A DNA stretch of 64,000 bases, taken from assembly GCA_002319795.1 (NCBI GenBank), contig DCFU01000043.1, positions 84,330 to 148,329 of the forward strand. The letters are read 5' to 3'. The notes beneath the pieces were generated by a model. The model saw nothing but the letters and a program-made list of their open reading frames with translations. It made no database searches and was not told where the DNA came from. Source of the DNA: Megamonas sp. UBA1796 (GTDB taxonomy: Bacteria; Bacillota; Negativicutes; Selenomonadales; Selenomonadaceae). A program made the translations under genes and the position numbers. This document shows, piece after piece, positions 18,041 to 27,710 of the stretch. Position 1 is the first letter of the stretch. The number at the start of each line of letters is the position of its first letter.

Positions 18041-18585
18041 TGAGCAGGGAACAGAAGAGGAAACTGATAGCCATCGGTATTTTATTTTTTCTATTGACGG
18101 CAGTTTCCGTGGGATGGGCTGCGCCGGATGCTGCAAGCAGCGGAGGCTATTTGTCCGGATATGAAAATACGGATCCTCGACCATCACAACTTTCATGGTG
18201 GTCGACGCTTGCTTATTTATTAAGTTTACTTGCGGTGTTTGCTTTTGTGGCTGTTATGGCTTACTTTGCGTCGAAATTCCTGAGCGGTCGTTTTGCACAG
18301 TCCTCTTCGGGTGCAGGTGGGAGAATTTTGGAACATCTCCCACTGGGCCCTAACCGTTCGGTGTGTGTCGTTGAGCTGGCGGATCGTGTTTTTATGCTGG
18401 GAGTAACAGAACACTCTATTACGCTTCTCAGGGAGATTACAGATCCAGAGGAAATAGAACGGCTGCATCGTCAGATGCTTGGAAAATTGCCGGCGGATAG
18501 TGTTTTTTCCCAACAATTGCGTTCTATTGAGCAATTGACGAAAAGAATACCGTCTCTTTTTAATGATGGCACATATCGTAAGTAA
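18040..18585 (+). CDS. fliO: FliO, flagellar export-gate assembly protein
   Basis: 181 aa. A signal-like hydrophobic N-terminus (about residues 9-27, ending GWAAPDA) and a membrane segment at about 55-78 precede a cytoplasmic FliO domain (ILEHLPLGPNRSVCVVELAD, then LLREITDPEEIE). It helps assemble the FliP ring. The start overlaps the cheY stop by one base (TGATG). Confidence 0.9.
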   Translation: MSREQKRKLIAIGILFFLLTAVSVGWAAPDAASSGGYLSGYENTDPRPSQLSWWSTLAYLLSLLAVFAFVAVMAYFASKFLSGRFAQSSSGAGGRILEHLPLGPNRSVCVVELADRVFMLGVTEHSITLLREITDPEEIERLHRQMLGKLPADSVFSQQLRSIEQLTKRIPSLFNDGTYRK

Positions 18586-18604
18586 CAGAAGGGGTTGTGA
18601 GACG

Positions 18605-19363
18605 GTGTTAAAGCAGCGGCGGATGCTTCTTTTTATGGGAGTTCTGCTTTTCTTTTTATTTATTTCCAAAAATGTTTTTGCAGCACCGATGGTTCCAAAT
18701 GTCAATATTGGGGTAGGAACATCGGACAACCCGCAGGATGTCGTTGTAACACTGCAAATCATGGCCGTATTAACGATTTTGTCCATTGCACCATCTATCT
18801 TGGTTATGACAACGTCATTTGTGCGTATTGTAGTAGTGATAGGTTTTTTGCGCAATGCATTATCTACGCAGAATGTACCGCCAAATCAGGTTGTGATTGC
18901 CTTGTCACTTTTTTTGTCGTTTTATATTATGTCACCATATTGGAGCCAGGCAAATGACAATGGTCTGCAGCCATATCTCGCTGGGCAGATTACCCAGGAA
19001 GAGGCTTTGCATAATGTGGTAGAGCCAGTTCGGGCGTTCATGTTCAAGCAGACGCGCGAGTCTGATTTGGCACTTTTCGTTAATTTGTCGCAGGCGGAGA
19101 GACCGGAATCACAGGATGATGTATCAACCTTTACTTTGATACCGGCGTATCTTATCAGTGAATTGAAGACGGCGTTTCAAATTGGTTTTATGATTTATAT
19201 ACCATTTATTGTCATAGATATGATTGTCGCAAGTACGCTTATGTCCATGGGAATGATGATGCTGCCGCCAGTTATGATTTCATTGCCGTTTAAGGTGTTG
19301 CTGTTTGTGATGGTAGACGGGTGGCATTTGTTGATTAAGTCGCTTATAGTGAGCTTTAAGTAG
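18605..19363 (+). CDS. fliP: FliP, flagellar export gate protein
   Basis: 252 aa from the GTG at 18605 (ribosome site AAGGGG 10 bases before). A cleavable signal peptide is visible (MLKQRRMLLFMGVLLFFLF, cleavage near residues 26-27 before PMVPN), as known for FliP. Signatures: VRIVVVIGFLRNALSTQNVP, FMIYIPFIVIDMIVASTLMS and MMLPPVMISLPFKVLLFVMV. The frame is open to ATG 18563, but that start would bury the signal peptide. Confidence 0.96.
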   Translation: MLKQRRMLLFMGVLLFFLFISKNVFAAPMVPNVNIGVGTSDNPQDVVVTLQIMAVLTILSIAPSILVMTTSFVRIVVVIGFLRNALSTQNVPPNQVVIALSLFLSFYIMSPYWSQANDNGLQPYLAGQITQEEALHNVVEPVRAFMFKQTRESDLALFVNLSQAERPESQDDVSTFTLIPAYLISELKTAFQIGFMIYIPFIVIDMIVASTLMSMGMMMLPPVMISLPFKVLLFVMVDGWHLLIKSLIVSFK

Positions 19364-19374
19364 GAGATGGAAGA

Positions 19375-19644
19375 ATGTCGGGAGATCTGGTAATACAGCT
19401 TGGTCAGGAGGCTTTGATGGTTGTTATGCTGGTTTCGGCGCCGATGCTGGGACTGGGCCTTCTTGTGGGCCTTATGGTGAGCGTTTTTCAGGCAACGACG
19501 TCTATTCAGGAGCAGACTTTGGCTTTTATTCCAAAAATTGTTGCTGTGTTTGTAGCAATCTTGATTTTTGGTCCGTGGATGCTTCGTATTATGGTTGAAT
19601 ATCTAACGCGTATTCTGGTGAATCTGCCATCGTACATTGGTTAA
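19375..19644 (+). CDS. fliQ: FliQ, flagellar export gate protein
   Basis: 89 aa with two membrane helices (about residues 15-37 and 52-72) and the family motif VSVFQATTSIQEQTLAFIPK between them. Part of the FliP5Q4R1 export gate. Eleven bases after fliP; AGGAGATGG precedes the ATG. Confidence 0.97.
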   Translation: MSGDLVIQLGQEALMVVMLVSAPMLGLGLLVGLMVSVFQATTSIQEQTLAFIPKIVAVFVAILIFGPWMLRIMVEYLTRILVNLPSYIG

Positions 19645-19660
19645 TTAAGGAGAAGGAACT

Positions 19661-20443
19661 TTGGATCTTTATGATGTGATACAGAATCACGCAGCGGTTT
19701 TTTTATTGTTGATGACACGTGTAAGCGGGCTTTTTGTTATGTCGCCTTTTTTCGGGAGTCTTAATATCCCGGTTTATTTTCGTGCAGCAATCGCATTTAT
19801 GATGTCGCTGGTATTGTATCCAACGGTGGATTCATTGGCCACGGTTCATGCGCCGGCTTCCGTTTTAGCTTATACATTAGCTGTGTGTTGCGAACTTTTT
19901 ATTGGCTGGCTCATCGGCTTTGTAGCATATATTTCTTTTTCTGCTATTCAAATGGCGGGTAAAATGATGGATATGCAGGTGGGATTTTCTATTGTCAATG
20001 TTATGGATCCTACTTCCGGTCAGCAGATGCCGCTTATCGGGAGTTTTCTTTATAATTTAGGACTCATTGTCTTTTTGGTGACGAATGGGCATCATGTGCT
20101 TATAATGGCTCTTTTTGAGAGCTTTCAGGCAATTCCTATCCTTGGAGCTTCCGTTCATCTTGGTTTAGTTAACCTTATAAGCGATTTTACAGCAGGAATT
20201 TTTTTGACGGGAATGAAAGTATCCATGCCGGTTACTTTTGCTATTTTACTTACGAATGTAGGATTAGGTGTTTTAGCTCGGACGATGCCTCAAATGAACA
20301 TATTCGTTGTCGGTATTCCCATGCAGATTGTGGTAGGGATTTTTGTTTTGTCGATTATGCTTCCGTTTTATATTTTGTTCCTGGATGTGTTATTTAATGA
20401 AATGTATGGAAATATTTCCCTTGCATTACAGGCCATACAATGA
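19661..20443 (+). CDS. fliR: FliR, flagellar export gate protein
   Basis: 260 aa, about six membrane segments, TTG start after AAGGAGAAGG. Motifs: FLLLMTRVSGLFVMSPFFGS near the N-terminus, MAGKMMDMQVGFSIVNVMDP, and VGLGVLARTMPQMNIFVVGI. Completes the FliPQR gate and contacts FlhB, whose gene overlaps its 3' end. Confidence 0.96.
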   Translation: MDLYDVIQNHAAVFLLLMTRVSGLFVMSPFFGSLNIPVYFRAAIAFMMSLVLYPTVDSLATVHAPASVLAYTLAVCCELFIGWLIGFVAYISFSAIQMAGKMMDMQVGFSIVNVMDPTSGQQMPLIGSFLYNLGLIVFLVTNGHHVLIMALFESFQAIPILGASVHLGLVNLISDFTAGIFLTGMKVSMPVTFAILLTNVGLGVLARTMPQMNIFVVGIPMQIVVGIFVLSIMLPFYILFLDVLFNEMYGNISLALQAIQ

Positions 20444-21521
20444 GTCTTTTATATTTGATTTGCAACTTTTTGCTGGAGAAAAGACCGAACAGCCAACATC
20501 TAAAAAGAGAGGTGAGGCCCGTCAGAAGGGGCAGGTTGGTCGCAGCCAGGAGCTGAGTGCAGCTTTTGTATTGCTGGCAGGATTTTTTTCTATGCGGATA
20601 TTGGGAGCATCCATTTATGATGAGATTGCCAATTATACGATTTATATCTTCGGACATTTGAATCAGGGAATCGATACAGAATCGGTTATGCAGCTTTTTA
20701 TCGGTATGGTGTTTGTTTTGGCTAAGACAGCGTTTCCTATCATGCTTATCATCATGGTCGTAGGCGTTGCTATTAATATTTTGCAGGTAGGCGTTATGTT
20801 TACGACTGAGCCGCTGCAGTTTAAATTAGATAATTTGAATCCGATTAACGGAATGGGCCGGTTGTTTTCCAAACGTGCCTTGATTGAGCTTTTTAAATCG
20901 ATTATTAAAATTATTATTATTGGCTTTTTTATTTATCGCTATTTGGTGGATCAGATATTGCAGATGCCTAAGCTTATTTATTTGGACCTTCCTGCGAGCT
21001 TGCGTGAGATATCGGAGATTATTATTAACTTGTCCTTCAAGATATGTGGTGTGTTTCTTGTTTTAGCTGTTTTCGATTATGCGTATCAAAAATGGCAGAC
21101 AACGCAGGATTTGAAGATGAGTAAGGATGATGTCAAGGAGGAATTCAAGCAGGCAGAAGGAAATCCGCAGATAAAAAGTAAAATCCGGCAGAAGCAGCGG
21201 GAGATGGCAATGCAGCGTATGATGCGCGAAGTGCCGAAAGCTGATGTTATTGTTACGAACCCGACACATTTTGCGGTTGCCCTGAAATACGAAAAAGGGA
21301 TGGCGGCTCCTGTGGTTGTAGCGAAAGGTCAGGATCTGGTCGCACAAAAAATCAAGGAAATAGCACGGGAGTCCGGCGTCACAATCGTTGAGAACAGACC
21401 GTTGGCCAGGGCCTTGTATGCTGCTGTCGAAATCGGGTCTACGGTGCCACAGGAGCTTTATAAATCTGTGGCAGAGGTTTTGGCATATGTATATCGTTTA
21501 AAGAAAAAGAAATTAGCTTGA
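20406..21521 (+). CDS. flhB: FlhB, export gate protein and substrate-specificity switch
   Basis: About 371 aa. N-terminal signature DLQLFAGEKTEQPTSKKRGE, four membrane segments (about residues 50-240), then a cytoplasmic domain with the self-cleavage site NPTH (VIVTNPTHFAVALKYEKG, about residue 284). The start is uncertain. The conserved region begins just past the fliR stop, and no ATG is in frame there. ATG 20406 or TTG 20421, both inside fliR, and TTG 20460 are the candidates, none with a strong ribosome site. Translational coupling to fliR is likely. Confidence 0.94.
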   Translation: MEIFPLHYRPYNESFIFDLQLFAGEKTEQPTSKKRGEARQKGQVGRSQELSAAFVLLAGFFSMRILGASIYDEIANYTIYIFGHLNQGIDTESVMQLFIGMVFVLAKTAFPIMLIIMVVGVAINILQVGVMFTTEPLQFKLDNLNPINGMGRLFSKRALIELFKSIIKIIIIGFFIYRYLVDQILQMPKLIYLDLPASLREISEIIINLSFKICGVFLVLAVFDYAYQKWQTTQDLKMSKDDVKEEFKQAEGNPQIKSKIRQKQREMAMQRMMREVPKADVIVTNPTHFAVALKYEKGMAAPVVVAKGQDLVAQKIKEIARESGVTIVENRPLARALYAAVEIGSTVPQELYKSVAEVLAYVYRLKKKKLA

Positions 21522-21547
21522 AGAACTATATAAGGAGTACATAAAAG

Positions 21548-23623
21548 ATGCCTGCACAAAGTAGTTCATCCGCTATGGGCGGATTTATACAAAAATATAG
21601 CGATGTTCTGATTGCTTTGGCGATTGTCACAATCGTCATAATGATGATTATTCCGTTGCCAACGATGCTGTTGGATTTGTTATTGTGTTTGAATATCACT
21701 TTGGCATTGGTTGTTATTATGGTGGCAATTTATAATGTAGAGCCTTTGGAATTCTCGGTTTTTCCATCATTATTGCTCGTTACGACGCTCTTCCGCCTGG
21801 CACTCAATGTGTCATCTACACGCCTTATTTTGCTGGAGGGCTATGCAGGAGAAGTTATTACTTCTTTCGGTAATTTTGTTGTTGGTGGTAATGCAGTCGT
21901 AGGTTTTATTGTATTCGTCATTTTGATTATTATCCAGTTTATTGTTATTACAAAAGGGGCGGAACGCGTAGCTGAAGTTTCCGCCCGTTTTACGTTGGAT
22001 GCAATGCCAGGCAAACAGATGTCAATTGATGCAGATCTTAATCAGGGAGCCATTACGGATGCTGAAGCAAAGTACCGCCGTGAAAAAATACAGCGTGAAG
22101 CTGACTTTTATGGGGCTATGGATGGTGCCAGCAAATTTGTCAAGGGAGATGCGGTTGCTGCTATCATCATCATCATGATCAATATCACGGGTGGATTTGT
22201 TATTGGCATGGTGCAGCGTAATCTTACGGTTATGCAGGCTTTACAGAGTTATACGTTGCTTACGGTCGGTGAGGGACTTGTCAATCAGATACCAGCACTT
22301 CTTATTTCTACGGCAACGGGTATTATTGTTACGCGTGCTGCCTCGGAGGAGAATCTGGGACATGATCTGGTCACACAACTTTTCCGTAATCAGCGCGTGT
22401 TTTTTATTGCCAGTTCAGTATTGCTCTTATTGGCAATTGTACCTGGCTTGCCGGGAATACCATTCTTTTGTTTATCTGCCATGACAGGGTTCGTGGGATA
22501 TAATCTTAATAAATCAGATAAACAGACAGAGGAAACCAATATAGCCGAGAAGAAAGAAAAAAAAGCCAGGGATGAGGTTACCAAACCTGAGAATATCATT
22601 TCTTTGTTACAAGTGGATCCGATGGAACTCGAGATAGGTTATAGCCTTATTCCGCTTGTTGATACGGGACAAGGCGGCGATTTGCTTGAGCGCATTGTAA
22701 TGATCCGCCGTCAGTGTGCGCTTGAGATGGGGTTAGTTGTACCAACAATTCGTATAAGGGATAATATTCAAATAAAACCTAACGCATATATTATAAAATT
22801 AAAAGGAATTGAAATAGCAAAGGGCGAATTATTACTTGACCATTATTTAGCAATGAACTCAGGAACTGTTTTCGAGGAAATAGCAGGCATAGAGACAACC
22901 GAACCGGCATTTGGACTGCCGGCGCTATGGATACCTGAGGCACAGCGTGAACAGGCTGAACTTAATGGTTATACGGTAGTGGATGCGGTATCTGTATTAG
23001 CTACACATTTAACGGAAGTTATCAAGTCACATGCGGATGAGATACTTGGCCGGCAGGAAACGCAGAACCTTATTGATAATCTCAAGAAGACGAATGCTTC
23101 GCTGGTTGATGAGGTAGTCCCAGAGCTTATGACTGTAGGAGAGATAGAAAAGGTTTTGGCCAATTTGCTGCGGGAGCGTGTCTCTATACGTGACATGGCA
23201 ACTATTCTGGAGGTATTGGCAGATTATGCGAGAGCAACGAAAGATACTGAAATCCTTACGGAATATGTGCGGCATGCCCTGGCACGGCAGATTACACAAC
23301 AAAATGTTCAAAATAATGTGTTGCCTTGCCTTACGCTGGATCCGACAATTGAGAATCGGATTGCTGGTGCTGTGCAGCGTACAGATCGGGGTTCTTATGT
23401 AAGCCTGGACCCGGATTCTATGCAAAAGCTGATAGCGGCACTCAATGTGGAACTGCCAAAGCTCACCAATATGGGATATCAGCCTATCGTACTTACCAGT
23501 CCGGCAGTTCGGTTGTACTTTCGGAAGCTTGTAGAGAGGTCTGTTCAGGGGATTATCGTTTTGTCTCATGCAGAAATAGAGCAGAATGTAGAAATTCAGA
23601 TTCTTGGGGTGGTGAAGATATAA
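21548..23623 (+). CDS. flhA: FlhA, flagellar export gate protein
   Basis: 691 aa. Eight or so membrane segments in residues 20-320, including the FHIPEP-family signature TLFRLALNVSSTRLILLEGY and the cytoplasmic loop DADLNQGAITDAEAKYRREK. The C-terminal half is the cytoplasmic docking ring for chaperone-substrate complexes (DAVSVLATHLTEVIKSHADE, then LLRERVSIRDMATILEVLAD). The stop codon directly abuts the flhF start. Confidence 0.98.
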   Translation: MPAQSSSSAMGGFIQKYSDVLIALAIVTIVIMMIIPLPTMLLDLLLCLNITLALVVIMVAIYNVEPLEFSVFPSLLLVTTLFRLALNVSSTRLILLEGYAGEVITSFGNFVVGGNAVVGFIVFVILIIIQFIVITKGAERVAEVSARFTLDAMPGKQMSIDADLNQGAITDAEAKYRREKIQREADFYGAMDGASKFVKGDAVAAIIIIMINITGGFVIGMVQRNLTVMQALQSYTLLTVGEGLVNQIPALLISTATGIIVTRAASEENLGHDLVTQLFRNQRVFFIASSVLLLLAIVPGLPGIPFFCLSAMTGFVGYNLNKSDKQTEETNIAEKKEKKARDEVTKPENIISLLQVDPMELEIGYSLIPLVDTGQGGDLLERIVMIRRQCALEMGLVVPTIRIRDNIQIKPNAYIIKLKGIEIAKGELLLDHYLAMNSGTVFEEIAGIETTEPAFGLPALWIPEAQREQAELNGYTVVDAVSVLATHLTEVIKSHADEILGRQETQNLIDNLKKTNASLVDEVVPELMTVGEIEKVLANLLRERVSIRDMATILEVLADYARATKDTEILTEYVRHALARQITQQNVQNNVLPCLTLDPTIENRIAGAVQRTDRGSYVSLDPDSMQKLIAALNVELPKLTNMGYQPIVLTSPAVRLYFRKLVERSVQGIIVLSHAEIEQNVEIQILGVVKI

Positions 23624-24910
23624 TTGCGTATTAAAGTTTTTAAGGCCGCGACTTTAAAGGATGCAATTGCACAGGTCAAAGATGAGCTTGGCGTAGACGC
23701 AGTTATACTGCATACAAAAAAATATCGCAAAGGTGGTTTTTTAGGATATAAGAGCAAGGAGATTGTGGAAGTCACCGCTGCTGTTGAAGATGCGGGCATG
23801 AGACTTGCGGGGGCAAAGCCGGCACAGCAGATTCCGGTGAAAAAGCCCGTACTTCCCAAAAAAGTTTTGGCGCAGTATAAGACTGCGGGGACGGAACAGG
23901 TGATTCCTGCCATAAAGATTGCTAAAGAAATTGCGGTGCCGGCAAAAGAAACTTTTGTACCGGTGACATCGGATTTTTCAAAATCCAGGATAATACGAGC
24001 CGATGAAGGAGTACGGCAAGAGTTGCCAGCCTTACGACAGGATGATAAACAAGAAGAAAAAATCCATCAGTTAGAGAATGAGCTTGCGCAGATGAAAGAA
24101 ATTATTCAGCAGGTCATGCATAAAGAAAATGTTGACCCGGAAAGAATTTCTTTGCAAACGGCTTTAAAAGAGCAGGAAATTGATGATTCTATCCTGCAGG
24201 ACATGTCTCGTTATATGTCGGCAGAAGATATTCTGGCGAGTAAAGATTCAGAACAGGCTGTTAAGGCTTTGTCGGGATATCTGCCGCGCGTAATCCGAAT
24301 GGCTGGCGGAGTTGTCCTCAAGGATGATAAAGCTAAGATCGTTGCTTTGATTGGTACCACAGGCGTCGGTAAGACTACAACACTTGCCAAGATTGCTGCC
24401 AGATTTGTTTTGGAACAGGGAATCAGCGCAGCACTTATTACTGCAGATACATACCGTATTTCTGCGGTTGAACAACTTAAAACATATTCAGATATCATCG
24501 GCTTGCCTTTGGAAATTGTCTATTCTCCGGCTGAGCTCAGGGCTGCTATACAAAAGCATCGTAATAAGCAGCTTGTTCTTATTGATACTGCTGGCCGAAG
24601 CCAATATAATGAATATCAAATGAAAGAATTAAAGGATTTTCTTGATGTGGAGCCTTCTATTGAGAAGCATTTGGTTATGAGTGCAACTACGAAGGAGCGG
24701 GATGCTAAGGAGATTATGGATAAATTTTCCATATGCCAGCCGGAGAGAATCTTGTTTACCAAGACGGATGAGACCAGGAGTATTGGCCTGGTGGTGAATT
24801 TGCTTTTTAAAAAGAAAATTGCTTTATCTTATTTGACAAATGGACAGAGCGTACCAGATGATATTCTGCCGGCAAAATCAGAGCAGTTGGCAGAACTGCT
24901 GTTGAGGTAA
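23624..24910 (+). CDS. flhF: FlhF, SRP-type GTPase for flagellar placement
   Basis: 428 aa, TTG start immediately after the flhA stop. N-terminal basic domain with VFKAATLKDAIAQVKDELGV; Pro/Lys-rich linker; NG domain with G1 GTTGVGKTTTL (about residue 243), TADTYRISAVEQLKTYSDI, G3 LIDTAGRSQYNE and G4 TKTDETRS. Works with FlhG in setting flagellar number and position. Confidence 0.97.
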   Translation: MRIKVFKAATLKDAIAQVKDELGVDAVILHTKKYRKGGFLGYKSKEIVEVTAAVEDAGMRLAGAKPAQQIPVKKPVLPKKVLAQYKTAGTEQVIPAIKIAKEIAVPAKETFVPVTSDFSKSRIIRADEGVRQELPALRQDDKQEEKIHQLENELAQMKEIIQQVMHKENVDPERISLQTALKEQEIDDSILQDMSRYMSAEDILASKDSEQAVKALSGYLPRVIRMAGGVVLKDDKAKIVALIGTTGVGKTTTLAKIAARFVLEQGISAALITADTYRISAVEQLKTYSDIIGLPLEIVYSPAELRAAIQKHRNKQLVLIDTAGRSQYNEYQMKELKDFLDVEPSIEKHLVMSATTKERDAKEIMDKFSICQPERILFTKTDETRSIGLVVNLLFKKKIALSYLTNGQSVPDDILPAKSEQLAELLLR

Positions 24911-24917
24911 AAGATAT

Positions 24918-25826
24918 ATGGAAGATCAGGCAGCACGCCTTAGACAACTCATAGAAGATAGAACCGGCTACATCCCGCTGGCAGAATGTGAAAAAATTGA
25001 AGAAACTGATGAAAGCAAGAAATCGTCAGCACGTATCATTGCTGTGACAAGCGGCAAAGGTGGTGTGGGAAAAACAAATTTTGCCGTAAATCTGGCGATT
25101 GCGCTTAGCAAGGCAGGGAAGCGTGTCATTCTTATTGATGCGGACTTGGGAATGGCAAATGTAGACGTTATGCTGGGAACCGTTTCTAAGTACAATTTAA
25201 GTAATCTTTGTCAGGATGAAGTGTCATTGCATGATGTTTTATTGCGGGGACCCTATGGGGTGAATTATATTTCTGGTGGTTCAGGCATTGAACATGCAGC
25301 AGATTTTTCTGTTCCGGAACGTCAGCGTCTTATGCAGAAACTTGTTCAATGTGAGGATTTAGCGGATATCATACTTATAGATACAGGGGCCGGAATTGGC
25401 AAGAATGTACTGGATTTTATTTTAGCGGCGGATGAGGTAATATTACTGACTACACCAGAACCAACCTCACTTACAGATGCCTATGCTGTCATGAAGGCTT
25501 ATAGTATATATGCACCAAATAAAAATATGAAACTGGTGGTTAACCGTGTTTATGATGAGCTTGACAGCCGGGACGTTGTGGCGAAGCTTCGGCGTACCTC
25601 AGAAAGATTCCTGAAGATGACTGTGGAATGTCTGGGATATATTTATGAGGATAGAAGCGTGATGAATGCGGTGAGAAAGCAGGTTCCGTTTCTTATTTCG
25701 TATCCGGATGCAGCTGCAGCAAAATGTATAATGGCGATTGCTAATAACTTGCTTTATGGCGGTCAGGTTAAGATTAAGAGAGGCTGGAAGGTTTTTTTAC
25801 AACATTTTTTGGATTTTTCGAGGTAA
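24918..25826 (+). CDS. flhG: FlhG (YlxH), MinD-like ATPase
   Basis: 302 aa. Deviant Walker A VTSGKGGVGKTNFA (about residues 38-51), DADLGMANVDVMLG, and the switch II region ILIDTGAGIGKNVLDFI. The residues 1-30 helix (RLRQLIEDRTGYIP) resembles the FlhF-activating N-terminus. The C-terminal membrane-targeting helix is basic and hydrophobic. Seven bases after flhF. Confidence 0.96.
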   Translation: MEDQAARLRQLIEDRTGYIPLAECEKIEETDESKKSSARIIAVTSGKGGVGKTNFAVNLAIALSKAGKRVILIDADLGMANVDVMLGTVSKYNLSNLCQDEVSLHDVLLRGPYGVNYISGGSGIEHAADFSVPERQRLMQKLVQCEDLADIILIDTGAGIGKNVLDFILAADEVILLTTPEPTSLTDAYAVMKAYSIYAPNKNMKLVVNRVYDELDSRDVVAKLRRTSERFLKMTVECLGYIYEDRSVMNAVRKQVPFLISYPDAAAAKCIMAIANNLLYGGQVKIKRGWKVFLQHFLDFSR

Positions 25827-25843
25827 TTTGGAGGAACTGACGC

Positions 25844-26515
25844 ATGGTAGGCGAAATTATAAAAGCAGAGAAAGTCTTAAAAATAGGACAGCGTATAGAA
25901 TTTGAGGCCGGGGAAGGGCACAAATGGTATACAAGCCGTATTGAAGATATATCATCTGACAGATTGGCTGTGGCGATGCCTATGGATGAGAAACGGCGGC
26001 CCGTGATTCCCATACAAGGAAGTAAAACGTATTGCCGGGTTATAGGCGATCATTGCATGTATCGGTTTTTTGCAGTTTACGAGGATAAGGCTGCGATACC
26101 AATTCCGGTTTGGTACATCAGAAAACCGGATGTGGTAGAGCGTTGGCAGCGGCGCCAGTTTGTGCGTGTGAGAACGAGTCTGGCGATACAGGTGCAGATC
26201 ATCAATGATGAAGGGCAGCTGGACCCTCCGGCAGAGACTACGACAATAGATATCAGCGGTAATGGCTTATGCTTTGTTTATCATGAATCAGTATGTGTTG
26301 GCTCTAAGGTGGCAATAGAAATAAGAGGTTTGCCTGATATAGGGAATGTACAGATTATGACAACAGCCGTTAAATGTATATCTTTAGAAGTGCCTGCTGG
26401 TCGAATTTATCATGTGGGTGTACAATTTGATAATCTGACAAGGACTATACAAACGAAACTAGTGCATTTTATATTTGATTTGCAGAGGAAAAACCTGATG
26501 AAAAGCATAGAATGA
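25844..26515 (+). CDS. PilZ-domain c-di-GMP receptor (YcgR/YpfA-like flagellar brake)
   Basis: 223 aa. N-terminal YcgR-type domain (residues about 5-95), then a PilZ domain with the c-di-GMP binding motifs RRQFVRVR (about 103-110) and DISGNGLCF (about 137-145). In the family c-di-GMP binding slows the motor through the stator or switch. It lies between flhG and cheB, away from any cyclase gene in this window. Preceded by TTTGGAGGAA. Confidence 0.9.
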   Translation: MVGEIIKAEKVLKIGQRIEFEAGEGHKWYTSRIEDISSDRLAVAMPMDEKRRPVIPIQGSKTYCRVIGDHCMYRFFAVYEDKAAIPIPVWYIRKPDVVERWQRRQFVRVRTSLAIQVQIINDEGQLDPPAETTTIDISGNGLCFVYHESVCVGSKVAIEIRGLPDIGNVQIMTTAVKCISLEVPAGRIYHVGVQFDNLTRTIQTKLVHFIFDLQRKNLMKSIE

Positions 26516-26536
26516 TTATTTCATGGAGGTGGAAAA

Positions 26537-27691
26537 ATGATTCGCGTATTGATAGCAGATGATTCGGCTTTTATGAGAATGGTATTATCAAATTTGTTCA
26601 CCACGCAGTCTGATTTTGAAGTTGTCGGTACGGCTATCAATGGCAAGGATGCGGTTGAAAAAACCATGCGCTTGAAACCGGATTTATTGACGATGGATGT
26701 CAATATGCCGGTAATGGATGGGTTGATGGCTTTGGAGATTATTATGAAAGAAGCTCCTTTGCCAGTTGTCATGCTAAGTAGTGTAACAAAGGAAGGTGCA
26801 GATGCGACAGTGCGAGCACTTGAACTGGGGGCAGTTGATTTTATCAGTAAAACAGGTGGTGCTATATCCAGAATTGATGATATTGAGGCGGAAATTCTGG
26901 AGAAGTGCCATATAGCAGCGGGTGCTAATATTGCTTTAAAAAAATCTTATGTTCCAGATAATCAAAAAAAAGAAACTCTTGTGTCCAGTCAGGCAGCAGG
27001 TCCAACGGCTTACAAACGGATACAGCTGCCAGAGCGCAGGAGTTATCCGCAGGAAACAACGGTTGTACCCTTTAAACCAGTCATAAAACGTGTACCATTG
27101 CCAAGCCAGTATATGGGAGACGGCAGAAAGCTTGTAGCGATTGGGACTTCTACAGGAGGGCCAAAGGCTTTGCAGAACTTAATTATGAAGCTGCCTAAGA
27201 ATTTGCCCTGTGGTGTGGTTATAGTACAGCATATGCCAGCTGGATTCACCAAATCATTGGCAGAAAGATTAGATACAATATCGGAAATATCCGTGAAAGA
27301 AGCGGAGAATCATGATATTATAGAAGCAGGACATGTTTATATAGCGCCGGGAGATTATCATATGACGGTTGAAGGGGCGGGCGGTCTTCGCAGGATTGCG
27401 CTGAACCAGGAGCCGCCACTTGCGAATCACCGGCCGGCTGTAGATGTTTTGTTCAATTCTGTCGTACAGTTTGGCAGGGATGTGGTTTCGGTCATACTGA
27501 CTGGTATGGGAAGTGATGGTTCAGCCGGAATGAAGAAGATAAAAAATGCTGGTGGCTATATCATAGCGGAGGATGCATCCACGGCTGTAGTGTATGGAAT
27601 GCCGAAAGCCGTTGCAGATATGGGAATCGCTGATGAAATATTACCTTTGCAGAATATAGCACATGCTATTGTAGCTGCAGTACAAAAATAA
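26537..27691 (+). CDS. cheB: CheB, receptor methylesterase/response regulator
   Basis: 384 aa. Receiver domain with DD near residue 8-9 and phospho-acceptor D54 (LTMDVNMPVMDG), an 80-residue linker, and the C-terminal esterase with the triad S205 (GTSTGGPKAL), H232 (VQHMPAGF) and D328 (GMGSDGSAGM). It also deamidates receptors in many species. The partner methyltransferase cheR is not in the window. GGAGGTGG precedes the ATG. Confidence 0.97.
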   Translation: MIRVLIADDSAFMRMVLSNLFTTQSDFEVVGTAINGKDAVEKTMRLKPDLLTMDVNMPVMDGLMALEIIMKEAPLPVVMLSSVTKEGADATVRALELGAVDFISKTGGAISRIDDIEAEILEKCHIAAGANIALKKSYVPDNQKKETLVSSQAAGPTAYKRIQLPERRSYPQETTVVPFKPVIKRVPLPSQYMGDGRKLVAIGTSTGGPKALQNLIMKLPKNLPCGVVIVQHMPAGFTKSLAERLDTISEISVKEAENHDIIEAGHVYIAPGDYHMTVEGAGGLRRIALNQEPPLANHRPAVDVLFNSVVQFGRDVVSVILTGMGSDGSAGMKKIKNAGGYIIAEDASTAVVYGMPKAVADMGIADEILPLQNIAHAIVAAVQK

Positions 27692-27710
27692 GAAAACAGG
27701 GGGAATAAAA

